From Coptis chinensis (taxonomy: Eukaryota > Streptophyta > Magnoliopsida > Ranunculales > Ranunculaceae), in assembly GCA_015680905.1 (NCBI GenBank), contig CM027381.1, positions 51,402,501 to 51,466,500 on the forward strand: 64,000 nucleotides of DNA, in the 5' to 3' direction. Below are positions 12,753 through 24,100 of the stretch, in pieces. Every line of letters begins with the position of its first letter. The stretch's first letter is position 1. The notes below the pieces were generated by a model that saw only the letters and a program-made list of their open reading frames with translations, had not been told where the DNA came from and ran no database searches. A program made the position numbers and the translations under genes.

Positions 12753-13101
12753 TTCTCCTTTTGGTGAGAGAGGGATCTTTGGAAACATGCTCTATGTTGT
12801 TTTCCAACCAAACAATGAGTACATCTATTTAAATGTGTACCTTTGATGTTTGGTAACACCTTTTGTTTGGCAAGAATTTCCATGTATTTCTCTCCCATAT
12901 GACACAATATTTTATGTCATAGTTCGGTGAAAGCTTCTTCTTGTGCCACATTTAACTCTATTTTATACGAACTAACTTATATCTTGTAAAATGAACAACA
13001 CTTATTCCCTTTGGCTACCACAAAAGAATATCTACTCAGTTTCCATACCCCATTACTAAATGAGCTCTAGAAACCATAATCATCTAACTTCCCAGCGAAA
13101 A
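12753..13101 (-). pseudogene. Ty1/copia pre-integrase/zinc-binding segment
   Basis: The minus-strand sequence between the protease ORF and the solo LTR encodes the pre-integrase part leading into the integrase core. The reading enters 'SHQKEN', which resumes as 'V.DLIHSDLCGP' at 9021 once the inserted solo LTR is removed. It is frameshifted and has stops, and no full domain can be read. Confidence 0.65.
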
Positions 13102-13413
13102 TTAGGCTTGGTCGAAGATCAGGACATGTCTTACATTCTTAAGTGTCAAGGTGTAACCGTCAGTAGTTTCCACATGAACATCACCAATCCCTGTAATCCT
13201 TGAGACTCCACTGTTATCACCACAATTATAGGTAGTGAAGAAACTCATGTTCGGTGTGACGTGATAGGACGCTATGGTATCTACCACCCATTCTGTATCT
13301 TGGCATAATGTACTAACATAACACTCACCATAATCTAACATAATTCCCAATAGATCATCGTCTAAAGCTACTGCGGTAGTATCTTGGCTTGTACTTCCAT
13401 TCATCTTTACCAT
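13102..13413 (-). pseudogene. Ty1/copia protease region
   Basis: The frame contains 'WVVDTIASYHVTPNMSFFTTY', 'RITGIGDVHVETTDGYTL' and 'LKNVRHVL', the typical layout of the copia aspartic protease region. The active-site motif, usually D-S/T-G, is read here as D-T-I, so the third position is lost. It follows gag at 13450-14113 on the same strand. Confidence 0.82.
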
Positions 13414-13449
13414 GTCTTCATGTACACAATTATTCTTCTCATCCCTCTT

Positions 13450-14113
13450 TAGTGCTCTACACTCATACTTGAAGTGACCCTTGGTAGCATAGTAGTAACA
13501 TTGTCTCTCTTTCTTAGGAATTCTAGATTCACCCCTACTTTTGCTTTTGTCATCACCCCTAGAATGAGGTGCAATGCACCGGTAACCATTTCCATTGAAA
13601 CGATTCCATCCTTAGTGGCTTTGCCAAGAGAAACTGCCAAAGTCTTCCAACTATCGGGTAGGGAGTTCAATAGTAACAAAGCATCACCTTCGTCACCCAT
13701 ATCAATCTTCATCAAATGGAACTAATTGATGATATTGTGTATGTCATGAAGATGCTCCGACATTGAAGAACCTTCTTTGTACTTCGAGTTAGCAAACTTT
13801 TTAATGAGTGGCACTTTGTTGCCCGCAGACTTCCTCTCATAGAGGTCTTCCAATTTCTTCCACAGGTTAAAAACGATAGTCTCTTAGGATACATGGTGAA
13901 ATACATTATCGTCAATCTGTTGTTGAATGTACCCAATAGCTTTTCTATCAAGCGTCTTCAATTTGCATCGGATACTTCTATCGATTTTACTCCTTCATTC
14001 TCAATGGGTTGTGCCAAGTCTTTCAAGTAAAACAAGTCTTCCATCTTGGCTTTCCAAATGGTGTATTTACTTCTATTTATACTAGTCATGCGAATGTTTA
14101 TAGAATGATCCAT
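13450..14113 (-). pseudogene. Ty1/copia gag fragment (UBN2-type)
   Basis: The minus-strand reading starts at the ATG at 14113 with '..SKYTIWKAKMEDLFYLKD', typical of the N-terminus of copia gag. It continues with 'LLLLNSLPDSWKTLAVSL' near 13690-13640, typical of the UBN2 gag domain. A stop and frameshifts separate the pieces. The CCHC knuckle expected before the protease is not clear. The primer-binding site and LTR lie just upstream at 14213-14700. Confidence 0.82.
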
Positions 14114-14212
14114 CTCAACAAAATATTTCAACTCAAACCTCCTCTTAGGAATTTAATCAAACACCTTTTGAGCAAGATGTGGAACAACAACCTTTGTGAT
14201 TGATCTAACCAC

Positions 14213-14225
14213 GGTTCTGATACCA
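14213..14225 (-). other. Copia primer-binding site (initiator tRNA-Met type)
   Basis: Read on the minus strand this is TGGTATCAGAACC, one base off the standard TGGTATCAGAGCC complementary to initiator tRNA-Met. It lies five bases inside the LTR end and about 100 bases before gag. Confidence 0.85.
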
Positions 14226-14230
14226 CTTAT

Positions 14231-14700
14231 TGGAGAAAACGATGTCAATCGATCCCTACTAAGATAGCCTGTCTATGGACACTCCGAACTCTAATCAAAT
14301 CTAAGCTTTCACTACAACCAACAACCACAAACCTAAGCTATGGAATGAACAACCACAAACCTAAACTATGGAATCAATAACCACAACAAGCAATAACAAC
14401 AATGTAGAGTAAAACAATAAGACAAGATGTAACGTGGTTCGGCCAATAATGCCTACTTCCATAAGAGCAAATCCTTTATAAGATTGGGAAGGATGATTAC
14501 AATCACTTCTCTCAAATCTCTCCAACACTTACTAGATCTCTCGATCTTCTTGTATCTCTCTCCTTAAAAGCTTATCTCTTTGTAAGTGTTTCCTCTCAAT
14601 TTTGGTGGCTCTCAAAATTGGTTTTTTTTTCTCTCTCTTTTTTGGGTATGAAACCAGAACTTCTTTTATATACTATGTTGAAATTTTGGTGAGCCATGAA
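14231..14700 (-). repeat. 5' LTR of the copia element (outer end uncertain)
   Basis: The inner terminus reads ...GTTTTCTCCA on the minus strand, just before the primer-binding site. The body includes 'taacgtggttcggcc', a motif common in copia LTRs. The outer terminus, expected as TCTCCAACA on the plus strand, is not present by 15150, so the LTR is probably truncated near 14700. Confidence 0.6.
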
Positions 14701-15155
14701 ATTTCGACTTATCTCGGTTCAACAACGTAACAAAAAATCGAAAATTTGCTCTTCTTCTCACATGGTAAGGGACACCCAACAACCTGTGGTTACAGATTAT
14801 GCAACCCTGATGGGGTTTGTATTCAGTATGCTGACACAAGATTACTCAATGCAAGTATATGAGTGTTCCTCTGTTCTAATTATATAAGCTTTTATTTGTG
14901 GGGCACTAGCATCAAAACTTGTTGCAAGAAAAGATAGTCTCTTCTCTAAATCTTAATTCGTCATCTGGAGAATTGGAGAGGTATTGCTTGATGTGGTCTT
15001 TGAGGCCTTTCATAAATGATGAAATCATGCATCAGGCGTGGAGATTTATTTCGTGATTTTTCAGTGGTTTGAATGAATTTTTGGCCATGTAGAAATCTCA
15101 ATGTAATGTAAGTTTAAGAGGATGTTGTAAGGAAGGTTTATCAACGCATTTACTG
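14701..15155. other. Unassigned stretch between copia LTR and PIF element
   Basis: I see no recognisable feature. A 63-residue open frame at 14696-14887 includes 'VTDYATLMGFVFSML' but matches no family I know. Confidence 0.3.
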
Positions 15156-15372
15156 TGGGGGTGTTTGGCAACTAACAAAAAGCCATAAGCTACCAAGCTC
15201 AAAAGTCCATGTCTGATTTTTCACTTAATGCAAAGTATAAGTATGTTCATCAAAAACACAATTTCTAAAGCAAAAAGACGAAATTTAAAAGCCAAGAAAT
15301 TAAAAGTTTGTTTGGCATAAGCAGTAAAAAAATGCTTCTTAATTAGCAAATATTACAATGCCCATCAAAAAG

Positions 15373-15670
15373 TTACAACGGTAGTCTATAAAACATACTC
15401 ATCCCCCTACAAATACCATCTCTCGCTATCCCCATATCTCCTTGTACTTCACTTGCACTTGTCCAACTTTGTCCCGCTTCATGACTACGACCTACACCTT
15501 GCACAGCAACATCTGCTTTTTCAAACGTCTCAAAAAAATCGTCTTTAAAAGCATGCTTCCTTATAAAATTATGAAGAGCACATGAAGCAATCACTATATT
15601 CCTTTGCTTGCGAAGATTATAAGATGACATTAATTCCAACACTTGAAACTGGCATTTCAGTTATAGATAT
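15373..15670 (-). pseudogene. PIF/Harbinger transposase C-terminal fragment
   Basis: The reading 'LKCQFQVLELMSSYNLRKQ' then 'RNIVIASCALHNFIRKHAF' matches the C-terminal end of plant PIF/Harbinger transposases (the ALP1-like family), where a basic-Gln-Arg-Asn-Ile-Val motif and ALHNFIR are characteristic. A stop codon precedes the fragment at about 15678. The catalytic DDE core and the N-terminal domain are absent between here and 16470. Confidence 0.8.
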
Positions 15671-16472
15671 TTTTTTTTATCCTTCCTTAAAAAAACAACA
15701 CACTTTCTCTCCTCCTCTTTACTTCAACACACTTTACAAACTGACGACCAATAAAGGCATCAGATCTGCAAGATGTTTACATCAAAAGAATTCATACGCA
15801 AATTACCCATTAAGTCGACCTATTCCCACAACTCAAATCACAAACACTTCTCTCTCCACACTCACTCATAACCTCATATTCAAAACCAGGCATTCAAACA
15901 GACTTCAGGTGCCACACCAATTTTACTATTCTCAACTCTGACATTATTTATACCATACACCAGTCATCACAAGATCAAGTAGCAATAAAGCATCCTAAAA
16001 CTAGTAGAACAAAAACAGAATAAAAAAGCCAGTCTAATGAACAAAAGCAACAACATTGCTCCACAAGGCAATGTAAACAACTGCCAGTTCACATAAAGAA
16101 GGATGTTGAGATCAATAAAACCATAATGTCGAAAAAACAATAATGAAGGAAAAAAGGCTCTAAATCCAAAACCACATCAAATATTTTGTCTAAAAGTCTA
16201 CTATAATCATCCCATCAAAAGTAAATCCATGTTTTACTAACAAAAGAACAAAACCTATAACTCAAAATTAAAAACCAAGTGCAAATGTTCTTAATATTTC
16301 GGTAGCACTTCTAAATCTTCTACAAATCTCCTTCCTCAATGCTTAACAACACATCTCTTCTACGTGCATCTGACATGTTCAAAAAAGCTTCTCTCCATCC
16401 TTTACCCTGAAATAAGGATATGGCTTTAACATAAGTTTGCCTTTCGATTTCGACACCCAAGCTTCAATGATG

Positions 16473-17323
16473 TCAACACATTCCGTTAATACTTAATTTG
16501 CCCCTCTTTTCAACTCTAGCTTGTGATGCTTCAGCTAGCATGTTGACAGCTTCCATAAGCTCGAGTCCTTTAGGATCACTTCTTTCTCGCTTGCGAGAAT
16601 GGCTTTGACTTTTGGTTTGAGTGCTTTGAGTAGTGCCATAGTCATTATTTTCACGATTATTGCCACCCTTCAAAATTTGAACTTGACAAGGCATAGGGGA
16701 TTCAACAGTTGCTTCTTTCTCACCATTCTCTTAATATGTTGAGTTGAAGTTATGGCTCACAGATGCTTTGTTAGATCTAGTCGCTATTGTGGCTCCAAAA
16801 ATTATTTGCAAGTCTTTGTACTCGAGGCAACCTCGAACTCTCAACCTCTTTAAATGCTTGGCCTTTTTGTGAGTTTGTTTTTAGGAATAAAACAATTAAC
16901 ATAGTTTCAAAAAACATACTTAAAAGGAAATGAATACTAATAAATGATAATCGTTTATCAACTTTATATAATCATCCCACCATGAATCACTCGCAATAAA
17001 AGTACCAAATACTTGATTAAATCCTGTCCCACTAGTCTTTTCAACAAGCGCTTTGAATTCTCGAAAGCTTTCTTTCATGTTTTGGTGCTTATTCTTGTAT
17101 GCTTTTGGTAAATATTTAAGTCCAAATCTCATATAATACATCTTTATCAAGTCGAGCCATTCATTCTTCATGCACTTGCCATTAACTCTTTTAACACCAG
17201 GCGTAATCACATTTTCCTTTAACAACTCAATAAAGTAACCCTCTTCTCTAAGTTTCGTTCGGCTTCAACTTCTTTAGCTACCTCAAAAGGTTCCAATTCC
17301 AAAGGGGCACTGCTTGAACCCAT
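16473..17323 (-). pseudogene. Myb/SANT-like DNA-binding protein of the PIF element
   Basis: It starts at the ATG at 17321-17323 with MGSSSAPLELEPFEVAKEV, then a 1-nt frameshift near 17255. It continues as a Myb/SANT-like domain with 'LKYLPKAYKNKHQNMKESF' and 'SDSWWDDYIK'. An in-phase GT-AG intron of about 90 bases joins YIK to 'AKHLKRLRVRGCLEYKD'. The tail runs through one stop (about 16731) into a basic/acidic C-terminus with 'SRKRERSDPKGLELMEAV'. In autonomous PIF/Harbinger elements this second protein helps the transposase bind DNA and enter the nucleus. Here at least one frameshift and one stop make it a pseudogene. Confidence 0.78.
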
Positions 17324-17738
17324 CTAAATCCATCGAAAACAAATTACTACATTAAACAAATTACTTCTATTTTCATAAAAAACCAACATTTTCACAAACA
17401 CAATTTCAACAGTATCAAAAAACACATCGAAAAACATTTTCACAAATACCCATTGTTCTTCATATTAAAAAACAATTGATGAACTAAAATAATACTCTTA
17501 ACAAGTTAAAACTAAACTAACACGGATCTACAACAATCAATGAACTAAAATAGACTTCCCGAATATGAATTTTTGGACTTTCCAGAAATACTTTTTTTTA
17601 TGCTTTCCTACTTCTTATATTTTTAGCTTTCTGAGATTGCCAAACGTGCTTTTAACTTCTATCCTTCTAGAAAACCAAGAAGTGACTTATTGAGGTGTTG
17701 CCAAATGCCCTCATTCTTTTGGATTATTGGGATGTTCT

Positions 17739-17828
17739 TTGAGTTTCGAACGATTAGGCCATAAGTAGTGGATTATTACTTGCTCCTAAAAGTAACCACG
17801 TCAATTAAAGCCTTGTCAGGCCCACTAA
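17739..17828. repeat. Direct repeat A (left copy) flanking the hAT element
   Basis: About 90 bases are closely similar to 19465-19556, including 'ggattattacttgctcctaa'. The right copy lacks a short internal stretch. The pair brackets the hAT element at 17874-19339. Confidence 0.85.
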
Positions 17829-18054
17829 GTGACGACTGCTGTGATAAGCTGCATCACCCAAATTAGTTTTTGATAGGGGTGGCAATGGGGTCGGGTTCGT
17901 GTCGTGTCATATTCAGGTGACGTGTTAAGAGAGCAAACCCAAACCTGACCCAATTACTAATCGTGTCGAGTTTGTCAAACTCAAACCCAACCCACCTATA
18001 TAACGGGTGACCCGCTAAGCCAGTGTGTCAATTGATTATATATATATATATATA

Positions 18055-18440
18055 CGAGCAAGTTCCGTTTACCATACTTTTTATACCATAGTTTATACTA
18101 CACCCTCCTACAAACTGAGTTAAATGCTAATAATTTGTGGATATGATCTACTACTATTGATAACATCTCCACAAAAATTTGTCTTATTTAGAAATCTCTA
18201 ACCTAGTTAAAAATCGTTCTCAAATTTGATTTTTTTTTAAATGGCTCAGATTTTAAGATTTTACAATCATCTTTTGACATAGTTAAACATTACCAAATGA
18301 GTTGAAATTTAGCAGAAGTGATCTTCATGGTTAGTTGAACATATCTACAAAAAATTAGATTATAATTCAAGTTGTATGTAAAGTTGTGGGGCATGGTATA
18401 AACTATGGTATAAAAAGTGTGGTAAACGGAACCTGCTCAG
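18055..18440. mobile_element. MITE nested in the hAT element
   Basis: Terminal inverted repeats of about 40 bases start CGAGCAAGTTCCGTTTACCA and end in the near-complement ...GGTAAACGGAACCTGCTCAG. It is flanked by TATATATA on both sides, so the target duplication cannot be measured. It has no coding capacity. A Mutator- or mariner-type origin is possible but not shown. Confidence 0.85.
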
Positions 18441-18450
18441 TATATATATA

Positions 18451-19090
18451 TATTAATTCTCAAAAACCATCCATAATTTAATTACATATTAATGAAAATT
18501 GAATAATGAAACATATCTTTATCGAATGAATCAATATGACAGCTAATCCTTCTCCATTTAGTCATTTGTTTTAGGTACTTGGGATGATATATGAGATTTT
18601 ATATCAGTTTAAAATCGGATTAACAGACAACATGTATGCAAAATATTTAGTATTTTACGATTTTATTTATCAAAAAACCATATATAAAAATATATGTATT
18701 AATTCTCAAAAACCAACCATAATTTAATTACATATTAATGAAAATTGAATAATGAAACATATTTTTATCGAATGAATCAATATGACATCTAATCTTTCTC
18801 CTTTTAATCGTTTATTTTAGGTAGTTAGGATGATATATGAGATTTATATCAGTTTCGGATCAGATTCATAGACAATCTGTATGCAAAATATATATTTAGT
18901 ATTTTACAATTTTATTTATTAAAAAAACATATATAAAAAAATTATATATGTATTAATTCTCAAAAACCATCCATAATTAAATTATATATCAATGAAAATT
19001 GAATAACGAAACATATATTTATCGAATGAATCAATATGAAACTAATCCTTCTCTTTTTATTCATTTATTTTAGGTTGTTGGGATAATGAG
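18451..19090. repeat. ~250-bp tandem repeat, 2.5 copies
   Basis: Units begin at 18451, 18697 and 18951 with 'tattaattctcaaaaacca'. Spacings are 246 and 254 bases; the third copy is truncated. It is AT-rich and lies wholly inside the hAT element. Confidence 0.93.
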
Positions 19091-19106
19091 AGTTATAAAA
19101 AATAGT

Positions 19107-19236
19107 GAAACTTTTTTTTTTTTATTGGCAAGCATGTTTTAAATGAGATCATTAACTCTTTGATGCTGGCGGGGTTCGAGCCCCAGACCTCTAATATTAT
19201 CACCCAAAGGTTTTATCGACTTTGCTAGACGACACC
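19107..19236 (-). mobile_element. SINE-like fragment
   Basis: On the minus strand there is an A-box-like TAGCAAAGTCG followed about 45 bases later by a B-box-like GGCTCGAACCCC, as in a tRNA-type polymerase III promoter. An A-run (the T-run at 19111-19123) lies at the far end. That layout fits a short tRNA-derived SINE. No target duplication was found, and a chance B-box match is possible. Confidence 0.45.
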
Positions 19237-19464
19237 TGCTGCGGGTTAACTCTTAAATAACCCAAAAACCTTTTTTTCCAACCCAAACCCACTAATATCA
19301 TGTTGGATTAGTGGGTCGTGTACAAAACTGCCACCCCTAGTTTTGGACGTTGGGTCAGGTTCTGCCGTTCTGTCACTTTAACAACTCCACTTGCTATTTG
19401 GCAATTGTTTTAACGATATATCTACTTGGACTGTCGAACCTTGAATGGTGGATTGTCAATTTGT

Positions 19465-19556
19465 CGGGACGTTCTTTGAGTTTCGAATGATTGGGCCATA
19501 AGTAGTGGATTATTACTTGCTCCTAAAAGTACCCACGCGGCTTGTCAGGCCTACTA
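19465..19556. repeat. Direct repeat A (right copy)
   Basis: This is the right partner of 17739-17828 in the same orientation. See that entry. Confidence 0.85.
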
Positions 19557-22500
19557 AAGCTGAAGGGCTTCCGCGTACATCAAAATATGGCCCATGACAG
19601 TTGGAGTATAAGCAGGGGCAGCACATTTTTGAGCAATTATATTTTTCTAGGATTTCAAAAAGGCTTCTGAAGAAGAACTGGAAAACTTGCCTTCCACCCA
19701 GCCATGGCCGATGAAGACTAAAACTTGTCTCGTTCCACTCTTAGACGGGACAATTTGTCCCGTGAGACTCATTTCTATTTTTCTTCAGATTTTGGTTTGG
19801 AATTTGAGAATTGTTAGATTAAAAATAGTGTTTTGGCAGCGCGTTGGCGGTCAAAATTGGCAAATTCATTTCCATCTGTCACATTAGAAATGGGATTTGG
19901 CAATGCGTTGATGATGTTCTAAATAGAGAGGAACATTACATAGAGATTAGAGAGGAAGATTTTTCTGGGAATAAGATAAATATGATATGAAAGGAAACAA
20001 ATGGAAAGAAAAGAAAACAATATAGACAAAAAAAAATGAGAGGGAAGAGGATGCGTGGGAAGAACTCTCATTTTCAACAATGGAAACCTTTAGTTTGAGT
20101 TAAAGTCTCTGGCTCAGAGCTCATAGTGCTTAAGAATGAGTTTCTTTCAGCAAGGCAGGTGTTAAAAATCTACTATGTAGACACAAAAATGTTAGGTACA
20201 GTCACACACTTCAATTTTAAAATAAAACTTGCATACCCATTTGGGTACAGTCACACACTTCAATTTTAAAAGAAAACTTGCATACCCATTCCAAATGGTA
20301 ATATTTTCACCATGTCATGCTTTCAATGCACCTAAAATGTGGTAAATGTCTGCATCAACGGATTCCCCTGACATGGATAAACCCAAAGTAGCAACTATAA
20401 GGTCAAATATTAATATTGAATTCATAGAACATATGTAGATGTTCATAATGTCCTTCAGTATTCATAGAATTGACTTTGCGCATAGTTCAAATACATCTTT
20501 GGTTTTCATAAGCCTACACCTACTTTAGACCTAGGCACTCTAAAAAAAATTAATAACTAAATCCCACACCCTATTATTATTTATACTAACACAAGTAACT
20601 ACGAACTTAATGCCTGGTTATTAATTTTGTTCTCATGCTTTCTGGTTATATGTTTTTTAGAATGTTCACATTATAGGGGAAGCCCAATTGGTGCAGGAAC
20701 TATAACTTTTTTTTAATGTTGACGTACACATATTTGAGTTTTACAAAATACTGCATATGCAAATATATTCGCACTCAGAGACAGAATTTACCTGAGTAGT
20801 TTAATGACACCATTGAATCAATGATAATCGAAAAAAGAATGAAATAGTTTACCTGAAAAACTAAAAATAGGAGAAAGGGCAAAGGTGAATTATTAAAGTT
20901 GAACAAATAATTGAAATGGAGTTAATGAACTCAAAATTATCCCATGCATGCATGCTTTGTAGACCTTTCACATAACCCGATGGATACCATTGTCATACAA
21001 ACAAAGTTTTAAAAAATTTGTCTATAAATATGCTGACAAAGATGTAAGAAAGCATAGCATTGAACCAAACAACCAACCCAAGTACTATGTACTTTGACTT
21101 TCTTCTTCAAATAAAGAGAAGACACTATTCAGTATTGTTATGGTATTATTTTTTTTTTTATAGATTATTGACCAAAGTGAGACTATGTGGTTGTAGTTTA
21201 TTTTGAATATCACTGCTATGGCTCTAGAGGTTGAATGTCAGACCAATCCATATGCCACTTTCCATGTTGTAGGGTAATGTAATCAACACCTAGCTAACTA
21301 TAGATGCAGGAGATTGTTTTTTTTTTTTTGGGTGAAGGATGCATGAGATTGTTAATTCATCCTACACGTAAATATAAAACAAATACTAAGAGAAAAAAAT
21401 GGGAGAGATTGTTAATTCATTTTATTTTTTTGTTACCAAGTCATCCAAGTCAATCATTTTTTGTGATAAATGTTTTAGAGATCAAAGGAGATCGATGACA
21501 AAATCCGATGGATAAATATAAAACAAATACTAAGAGAGAAATATAATAGAAAGTAAGGGGATTTTCCCCTTTGATGTGCCAAACTTTCAAGCATATAGTT
21601 AGAGGGTGGCTTGGTACTAATGGGAAGTGTCAACGTGTCAAAAACCAACCGATTTCTTATCAAAATTACATGCACCAGAGGAAAGGATATAAAGATGAAA
21701 TTCTTCATAAAGTACCTGCTCCAAGGTAACCCGGTGTGAAGTTCTGCTTACAAACATTGAAATTGAAACGAAAAATTTGGGAAACCAATTGCTGATAAAT
21801 TTGCTAGCAAAGGGCCTATGATAATGTAATAATTCTTTAGTTATGCTATATTAGTAGAGACCTAACTATGTAACTTTATATTTATATTAATATATTCATA
21901 TTTTGCCTGCAAAAAAAAACCATATTAATAGAGACTGGGGCCTCGGAGCCATTATTAATTTTCTCTTAACATTTAGTAAAACACCTATGAAACAAATTAA
22001 TAAGGATGATTGAGATTTCCACAAATTCAACCCAGGAAACAATTGAAATTGTAAAGGCCAAACATGGATTGCAAACCTCAACAAAAAAAAAATTCAGTAA
22101 AGTGAAAATGAACTGTCTTCAAATACAAACAATGAGTTGAAATTAACAATTTAATAGAATATATTAACAATATGATCATGGGCGCGCCCTAGTAGCCTAA
22201 AATTATAAAATGAATTCAACTACATACACTTGATGGGATAAGCAGTAAAAAGTTCAAGCACGCCAACATTATATGCTGAAGAGGTGATAAAAAGTTAGGA
22301 ATGAGAACCAACAGAGAAGGAAGTAAACAACAACTACGTTTTTAGCATTAGAAAGAAAATGGTTGCATTTTCTTCTCCCTTTTGTGGTTTAATGTCCCAA
22401 ATAGTTGTTATTCTTGAGAGAGGAGGTAACCGGTGCGAGAATTATGGAGTGAGAAACTGAAGAGTCTGTGTGTTTCATCTCTAGACCGGAGCAATGGTTG

Positions 22501-22600
22501 TTAAAAGCCTAAGCGTCAGCCCAATCCCAAACAATTATAGTGAAACCTCTCAAAGTCATTAAGTGTATATATAGAACAATATTTAATTCATCTATCTAAT
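19557..22600. other. AT-rich intergenic stretch without recognised genes
   Basis: The open frames here are short and unconvincing. Structure seen: a tandem duplication at 20195-20292 and a duplicated 'aaatataaaacaaatactaag' at about 21369 and 21514. Nothing resembles a domain. Confidence 0.5.
20195..20292. repeat. 49-bp tandem duplication
   Basis: Two adjacent, near-identical copies start 'ggtacagtcacacacttcaa' at 20195 and 20244. Confidence 0.93.
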
Positions 22601-24100
22601 AAGATAGGGTTTTTTTTCTGCTCTACATGACAAAATTATAATAAAGGACGGTCCAGATCATTTTGAGCACAATCAAACGGCTACTGAGTAGCCGATTAAC
22701 CTCGAGATAAGTGATCCAATTAGAATTTTGAAATGGGACATTGACCGGAACAGATCCCACTTGCTTTTTACGGGCTTTTCTCACACCAAGTCGCGGGTTC
22801 GAGTCAGAGTCCAACGTCAATTTCATATTTTTTTTCACTCGCTACAAATCTAATTTTGTCCTCAAACAAAAAAAACACCTCCTAAAACAAAATCCACAAA
22901 ACCTCAAATCCCTATTATGAATTTACAAGGTTTATCATGGATTTACAAATCTAACTCAACTTTTCCCAATCATGGATTTACAAGGTTTATCATCAATCTG
23001 TGTCGGTCTAAGAACCATAGAAGAAGACGATAATGGCGAAATAATCGGTTATAATTGGTTCTATGATTCAATGGATTCCTTATGCTTGGTCATCTGTTCA
23101 ATTTAAAGTCGTCAAGCTTTGTTGGTGTGCGTCCATGGGTTCAAAACCTCCTTACGCTCAAAATCCAGTGTAAGTGGTCTCTTAGTGTTTAGCTCTATAT
23201 ATACTCCTAATGTTTTGATAATTTTAGATATGTGTGTTATTATGGTATTTTAATTTGTATTAGCGATTCAGAATGAAGTGGGTTCATTTGATTTACTTTA
23301 CTCTGAAGCAATAATTTTTGGTAATTTCATAAAAAATAATAATTTAATTATTTTTGGTAATTAGCTCAGTTTGTAACTGCTTTGTTTTTTTCAGTCGCAA
23401 GTGAGCAGACTGAAAGCCGAGTATCTCATTAGAATCATGAGAATATATCCCTTAATAAGTTAATAGAATATTGTGCAATATTTTAGAGGTTTCATTGGAT
23501 TATTGGATTGAATTCTACATTTCTATTTGTGTATGTTAAACAGTTAAGACAGGAGAAGAATGAGCTCGGAGAAATGGCAAGTGCTATAACCGCCGATCAT
23601 TTCTAGCACCATCTAACAGCTGCAGGACACTGATCATCCCTAAGATCCATAGCGATACATTTAATTGTCAAACATTGGCATCGACATAAACGGCTCCCAT
23701 TTTATTTTCACTGACTTTCACGATCATCAAGTTGCGAGTTTGACCCATAGTAACACAAATATTTATATTTTTGGGAAACTTTTAAATTTGTTTTCTCATT
23801 TAATTTTCTCCTTTTCTTTGATTCACAAGTGTATTTTCTCAACAGTTGAATCTATCTGTACAATCGAAACAGCACAAAAGCATGCTTTTCAAGTCGATTT
23901 CTGTCTTCGACTCCTGCAAGTAAGTAATTCCTTTTTCATTGTTTTTGTATCGTTTGATTTTTTTTATTTATTTGTTTTGTGTAAGTTCTTTACTGTCAGT
24001 TTTCATTTAACTTGATGTGGGATCAAATAAAAAATTATTTTATTTATATTTGTTTTGGGGGTCTAAAATATTAGTAACGCGCTAATGCCATTGAAATTTG
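22601..24100. other. Unassigned stretch with possible old gene fragments
   Basis: Short repeated sentences built on 'atggatttacaaggtttatc' occur at 22915-22995. Splice-like pieces occur near 23135-23185 (ATG, short frame, GTAAGT) and 23395-23620 (acceptor-like sites, 'LRQEKNELGEMASAIT'). The pieces do not join into a continuous frame, so no gene is called. Confidence 0.3.

Larger units (their letters stand above)
15156..17713 (-). mobile_element. PIF/Harbinger-type DNA transposon remnant
   Basis: The imperfect terminal inverted repeats are TGGGGGTGTTTGGCAAC at 15156 and its complement form GTTGCCAAATGCCCTCA ending at 17713. Between them, on one strand, lie the C-terminal part of a PIF-type transposase (15373-15670) and a Myb/SANT-like protein (16473-17323), the two-gene set of autonomous PIF/Harbinger elements. 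Most of the transposase is missing, so the element cannot move by itself. No 3-bp TWA duplication is evident at the ends as drawn. Confidence 0.75.
17874..19339. mobile_element. hAT-type non-autonomous transposon
   Basis: The ends are TAGGGGTGGCA and TGCCACCCCTA, with further GC-rich subterminal similarity. An 8-bp duplication differs at one base: GTTTTTGA at 17866-17873 and GTTTTGGA at 19340-19347. Ends of this form and an 8-bp duplication are hallmarks of hAT elements. It has no transposase. The interior is made of later insertions and repeats listed separately. Confidence 0.85.

Noticed and set aside
22740-22840. SINE or tRNA-like B-box ('cgcgggttcgagtcagag')
   Set aside because: No A-box at the right distance and no poly(A) tail.
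23135-23620. Small spliced gene (ATG...GTAAGT, then two acceptor-like sites, 'LRQEKNELGEMA')
   Set aside because: The frames do not join in phase without a stop and no family match is clear. A resemblance to the helix end of bHLH proteins is too short.
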